Shown here: in pieces, positions 61,796-64,000 of the stretch
Layout of the letters: each line of letters opens with the position of its first letter
Numbering within the stretch: the first letter of the stretch is position 1
The notes under the pieces: generated by a model
Database searches by the model: none
Told to the model about the DNA's origin: nothing
What the model saw: only the letters and a program-made list of their open reading frames with translations
Origin: Xenorhabdus hominickii
GTDB taxonomy: Bacteria > Pseudomonadota > Gammaproteobacteria > Enterobacterales > Enterobacteriaceae
Assembly: GCF_002632725.1 (NCBI RefSeq)
Contig: NZ_NJAI01000001.1
Location: 717,977 to 781,976, forward strand
Length of the DNA stretch: 64,000 nt
Reading direction: 5' to 3'
Program-made: the position numbers and the translations under genes

Positions 61796-62659
61796 ATGAT
61801 CCGTAGCATGACCGCTTTTGCGCGGCGAGATATCAAGGGAGATTGGGGAAACGCTGCATGGGAACTGCGCTCCGTCAATCAACGTTACTTGGAAACCTAT
61901 ATTCGCCTGCCAGAGCAATTCAGAAGTCTTGAGCCAGTCATCCGTGAACGCATCCGTACCCGCCTGACGCGCGGAAAAGTAGAATGTAACCTGCGTTTTG
62001 AGCTGGATGCCCGCGCTCAAGGTTCCTTGATGCTGAATGAGAATCTGGCAAAGCAACTGATTGAAGCAGCAAACTGGGTTAAACTGCAAAGCGGCGAAGG
62101 TGAGATTAATCCAGCGGATATCCTGCGCTGGCCGGGCGTGATGTCTGCTGAAGAGCAAGATCTGGATGCTATCAGCACTCAGCTACTGACGGAGTTGGAT
62201 CTGGCATTAGATGCTTTTATCCAGAGCCGTGAAACAGAAGGACAGGCACTTAAGGCACTTATCGAACAGCGTTTAGATGCAGTCACCGTAGAAATCGTTA
62301 AAGTCCGTGAGCAAATGCCTGCAATCCTGCAATGGCAGCGCGAGCGTTTACAAACAAAACTGGAAGACGCTCAGATTCAGCTGGAAAATAACCGCCTTGA
62401 GCAAGAGTTGATATTACTGGCACAACGCATCGACGTGGCAGAAGAACTGGATCGTCTGGATGCTCATATTAAAGAGACCCGTAATATCCTGAAGAAAAAA
62501 GAAGCCGTCGGCCGCCGACTGGATTTTATGATGCAGGAATTTAACCGCGAATCGAATACGTTAGCGTCAAAATCAATTAATTCGGATGTGACAAATTCTG
62601 CAATTGAGTTGAAAGTGCTGATTGAGCAAATGCGCGAGCAGATTCAAAATATTGAGTAA
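61796..62659 (+). CDS. yicC: YicC-family endoribonuclease
   Basis: The YicC/YloC family has been reported as RNA endonucleases. The 287-residue protein begins MIRSMTAFARRD, typical of the family, with an N-terminal YicC domain and C-terminal DUF1732 with AQRIDVAEELDRLDAHI and VGRRLDFMMQEFNRESNTL. The gene ends normally. The 3' end is where some genomic islands insert (in Vibrio, MGIVflInd1), and integrase debris does follow here. Confidence 0.95.
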   Translation: MIRSMTAFARRDIKGDWGNAAWELRSVNQRYLETYIRLPEQFRSLEPVIRERIRTRLTRGKVECNLRFELDARAQGSLMLNENLAKQLIEAANWVKLQSGEGEINPADILRWPGVMSAEEQDLDAISTQLLTELDLALDAFIQSRETEGQALKALIEQRLDAVTVEIVKVREQMPAILQWQRERLQTKLEDAQIQLENNRLEQELILLAQRIDVAEELDRLDAHIKETRNILKKKEAVGRRLDFMMQEFNRESNTLASKSINSDVTNSAIELKVLIEQMREQIQNIE

Positions 62660-62687
62660 CGTTTCATAGCATATCAGAACAAATCAT

Positions 62688-62723
62688 AAAGCCAGTATAT
62701 ACTTTGTTATATCTGGCTTTTTT
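62688..62723 (+). terminator. Terminator of yicC
   Basis: AAAGCCAG/CTGGCTTT stem with AT-rich loop, followed by T residues. Confidence 0.8.
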
Positions 62724-62768
62724 ACTATCAGAGCATTGCAGAGCGAATCACAGTAGCGCATGATTAGC

Positions 62769-62820
62769 GTGTACCCCTAGGTGTACCCCTAACGATCACA
62801 GAACCTATTTAGGGGTACAC
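62769..62820. repeat. Tandem and inverted 12-mers (putative att/arm sites)
   Basis: GTGTACCCCTAG (62769-62780) is directly followed by GTGTACCCCTAA (62781-62792); a perfect inverted copy, TTAGGGGTACAC, lies at 62809-62820. The second and third can pair as a 12-bp stem with a 16-nt loop, followed by T residues after GGCTA. Between the yicC terminator and the integrase fragment, where att and integrase arm-binding sites are expected. Confidence 0.6.
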
Positions 62821-62846
62821 GGCTATTTTTTATTGAAGATTGCACA

Positions 62847-63296
62847 ATGCCTAAAATCACAGATAAAGAGATCAGGGCATGGATAAAATCCGGCGAAAGG
62901 TTCGAAGGGAAAGCGGACGGCAACGGGCTGTATCTATGCTATCGAGAAACCTATAAGCACCCTATATGGCGTTTTAGATATAAGTTCGCAGGAAAGCCCA
63001 GAGTGATGATACTAGGCTCATACATTGACCTATCACTATCAAAAGCAAGAGAACTAACCAGAGAGCTATCAGCCCGTGTTGCTTTGGGCTATGACGTTGC
63101 CGGAGAGAAACAGGAACGCAAGGCCGAAGCACTGGCAAAGATTGAGACAGAAAAAGCAGCCATAAAGGTATCAGACCTAGCGGCTGAATATTTTGAACGC
63201 CAGATACTCCCACGCTGGAAACACCCTGACATACTCCGCGGAAGAATAGACAAAGACATTAATCCTCGCATTGGTCATATGAAGCTGACGGCATAA
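62847..63296 (+). pseudogene. Truncated tyrosine-recombinase integrase
   Basis: N-terminal part only (149 residues). MPKITDKEIRAW and the ARM-type DUF4102 core (GNGLYLCYR, IWRFRYKFAGKPRVMILGSY, LSLSKAREL) match P4-type integrases, then the start of the SAM-like domain. The frame stops after HMKLTA; the catalytic R..HxxR..Y part is absent. Such integrases are usually about 400 residues, so this is a deletion relic. Confidence 0.85.
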
Positions 63297-63299
63297 ATA

Positions 63300-63442
63300 G
63301 CCATTACCGCTATCGTATTCACCACCAGCAGGACGCACAGAAAGTTGTCAGCCTTATTAATAACCGCGCTAAAGCTGGTGGATATGAGGGCATATCTGAA
63401 TCACAAGTTGAATTAATTTTGTCGCTGTACCCTACCGAATAA
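63300..63442 (+). pseudogene. Coding-like fragment of unknown origin
   Basis: After the integrase stop another frame stays open and reads NSHYRYRIHHQQDAQKVVSL and ends EGISESQVELILSLYPTE at a TAA. No start codon is seen; it looks like the 3' end of a phage or island gene joined by deletion. Not recognised. Confidence 0.4.
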
Positions 63443-63455
63443 CGGAGTAATAAAC

Positions 63456-63899
63456 ATGACAAAAAAAATGGCCTTAATCGGTCAGGGACTCACTCACTCT
63501 GAAAACAGTCAAGAACCTATTTTGAATATCGACTCAGCGGATATCTCATTTATTAAATTTGAGGGTGTACAGGTTCGAATTTTCAAAAATAACAATGAGC
63601 CGTGGTTTATTGCTGCGGACGTGTGTAAGGCTTTGGGGATCACGAACCCAAGTAAAGCTCTAAAGGCTTTAGATTTGGATGAAAAAAATACTGTAACTTT
63701 AAGTTATGGTATTCAGGGAAATCCAAAACGAGCTGGCATTTCAGAGTCTGGTTTTTACAAACTAATCACTCGTAGCCGCAAGGCCACCAAGCAAGGAACG
63801 TTTGCCCACAGATTCGCTAATTGGGTATCCAGATTATTAACGTCAGACATAAACACCTCACTTTATTATTCGTTAAAGGTCATTTCATCCTGCTGTTAA
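63456..63899 (+). pseudogene. BRO-N antirepressor, C-terminus lost
   Basis: Start at the ATG at 63456 with CGGAG upstream. The BRO-N core is clear: VRIFKNNNEPWFIAADVCKA, LGITNPSKALKAL and SGFYKLITRSRKATKQGTFA. Normal proteins continue after AHRFRNWV; here the reading turns into an unrelated short tail and stops (SSCC). The domain is found in phage antirepressors that bind DNA. Confidence 0.75.
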
Positions 63900-63974
63900 C
63901 TCACCAGAAACCTTACTGAGGTCAAATCTTCATCTCAATCGGATTACTACTATAGCAAGGCTTATAATTTGAAA

Positions 63975-63995
63975 GGTGATAGGTGATAGGTGATT
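63975..63995 (+). repeat. Short tandem heptamer
   Basis: Three near-exact copies of GGTGATA in a row at the end of the window, last copy imperfect. Too short to say more; may come from the element remnant. Confidence 0.4.
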
Positions 63996-64000
63996 TAGTG

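Overview
The window is a contiguous chromosomal segment from an enteric gammaproteobacterium. Gene order and protein features point to the Morganellaceae (Xenorhabdus/Photorhabdus/Providencia/Proteus group), most likely Xenorhabdus or Photorhabdus; the species is inferred, not proven. The key evidence is an O-antigen cluster sitting between cpxA and trmL(yibK)-cysE, which is the known O-antigen locus of Providencia and Proteus, together with a Klebsiella/Serratia-type LPS core region (waaQ, wabG-like, wabH-like, waaE) and decaying IS1-family copies.

Layout. (1) 1-16.5 kb is conserved backbone in an order close to E. coli: rraA, zapB, glpF-glpK, emrD, fpr, yiiR, yiiQ, tpiA, sbp, pfkA, fieF, a cdsA-like/acyltransferase pair, a broken orphan hicA, then cpxP and divergent cpxRA with a perfect CpxR box between them. 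(2) 16.6-27.8 kb is a very AT-rich O-antigen island. It opens with a JUMPStart/ops leader and carries a HAD phosphatase, a nucleotidyltransferase-kinase fusion, a second nucleotidyltransferase, a GT14-like protein, wzx, a GT2, nested IS1 debris, an EpsG-like wzy, a GT4, a GT2 and an epimerase. No initiating transferase is present, so WecA elsewhere probably starts the unit. (3) 27.8-36.3 kb is backbone again: trmL, cysE, gpsA, secB, yibN, envC, yibQ, tdh, kbl. (4) 36.5-55.6 kb is the LPS core locus: hldD-waaF-waaC, a minus-strand AT-rich insert (Mig-14 family, WaaZ-like, polysaccharide deacetylase), waaQ, two GT4 genes, waaA-waaE-coaD, mutM, waaL, and a minus-strand group of three GT4 genes and one GT9 gene. 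(5) 55.8-62.7 kb is rpmB-rpmG, radC, coaBC, dut, slmA, pyrE, rph, yicC. (6) 62.7-64 kb is the decayed edge of an integrated element next to the 3' end of yicC: a tandem/inverted 12-mer, a truncated integrase and a truncated BRO-N antirepressor.

Working together: the O-antigen island makes and flips a lipid-linked repeat; the core locus builds the heptose/Kdo core; WaaL joins the two; CpxRA next door monitors the envelope. The least conventional parts are the phosphatase/kinase/nucleotidyltransferase module at the start of the O-antigen island, the minus-strand core-modification cassette between waaC and waaQ, and the mobile-element scar beyond yicC. No tRNA, rRNA or CRISPR array was seen.
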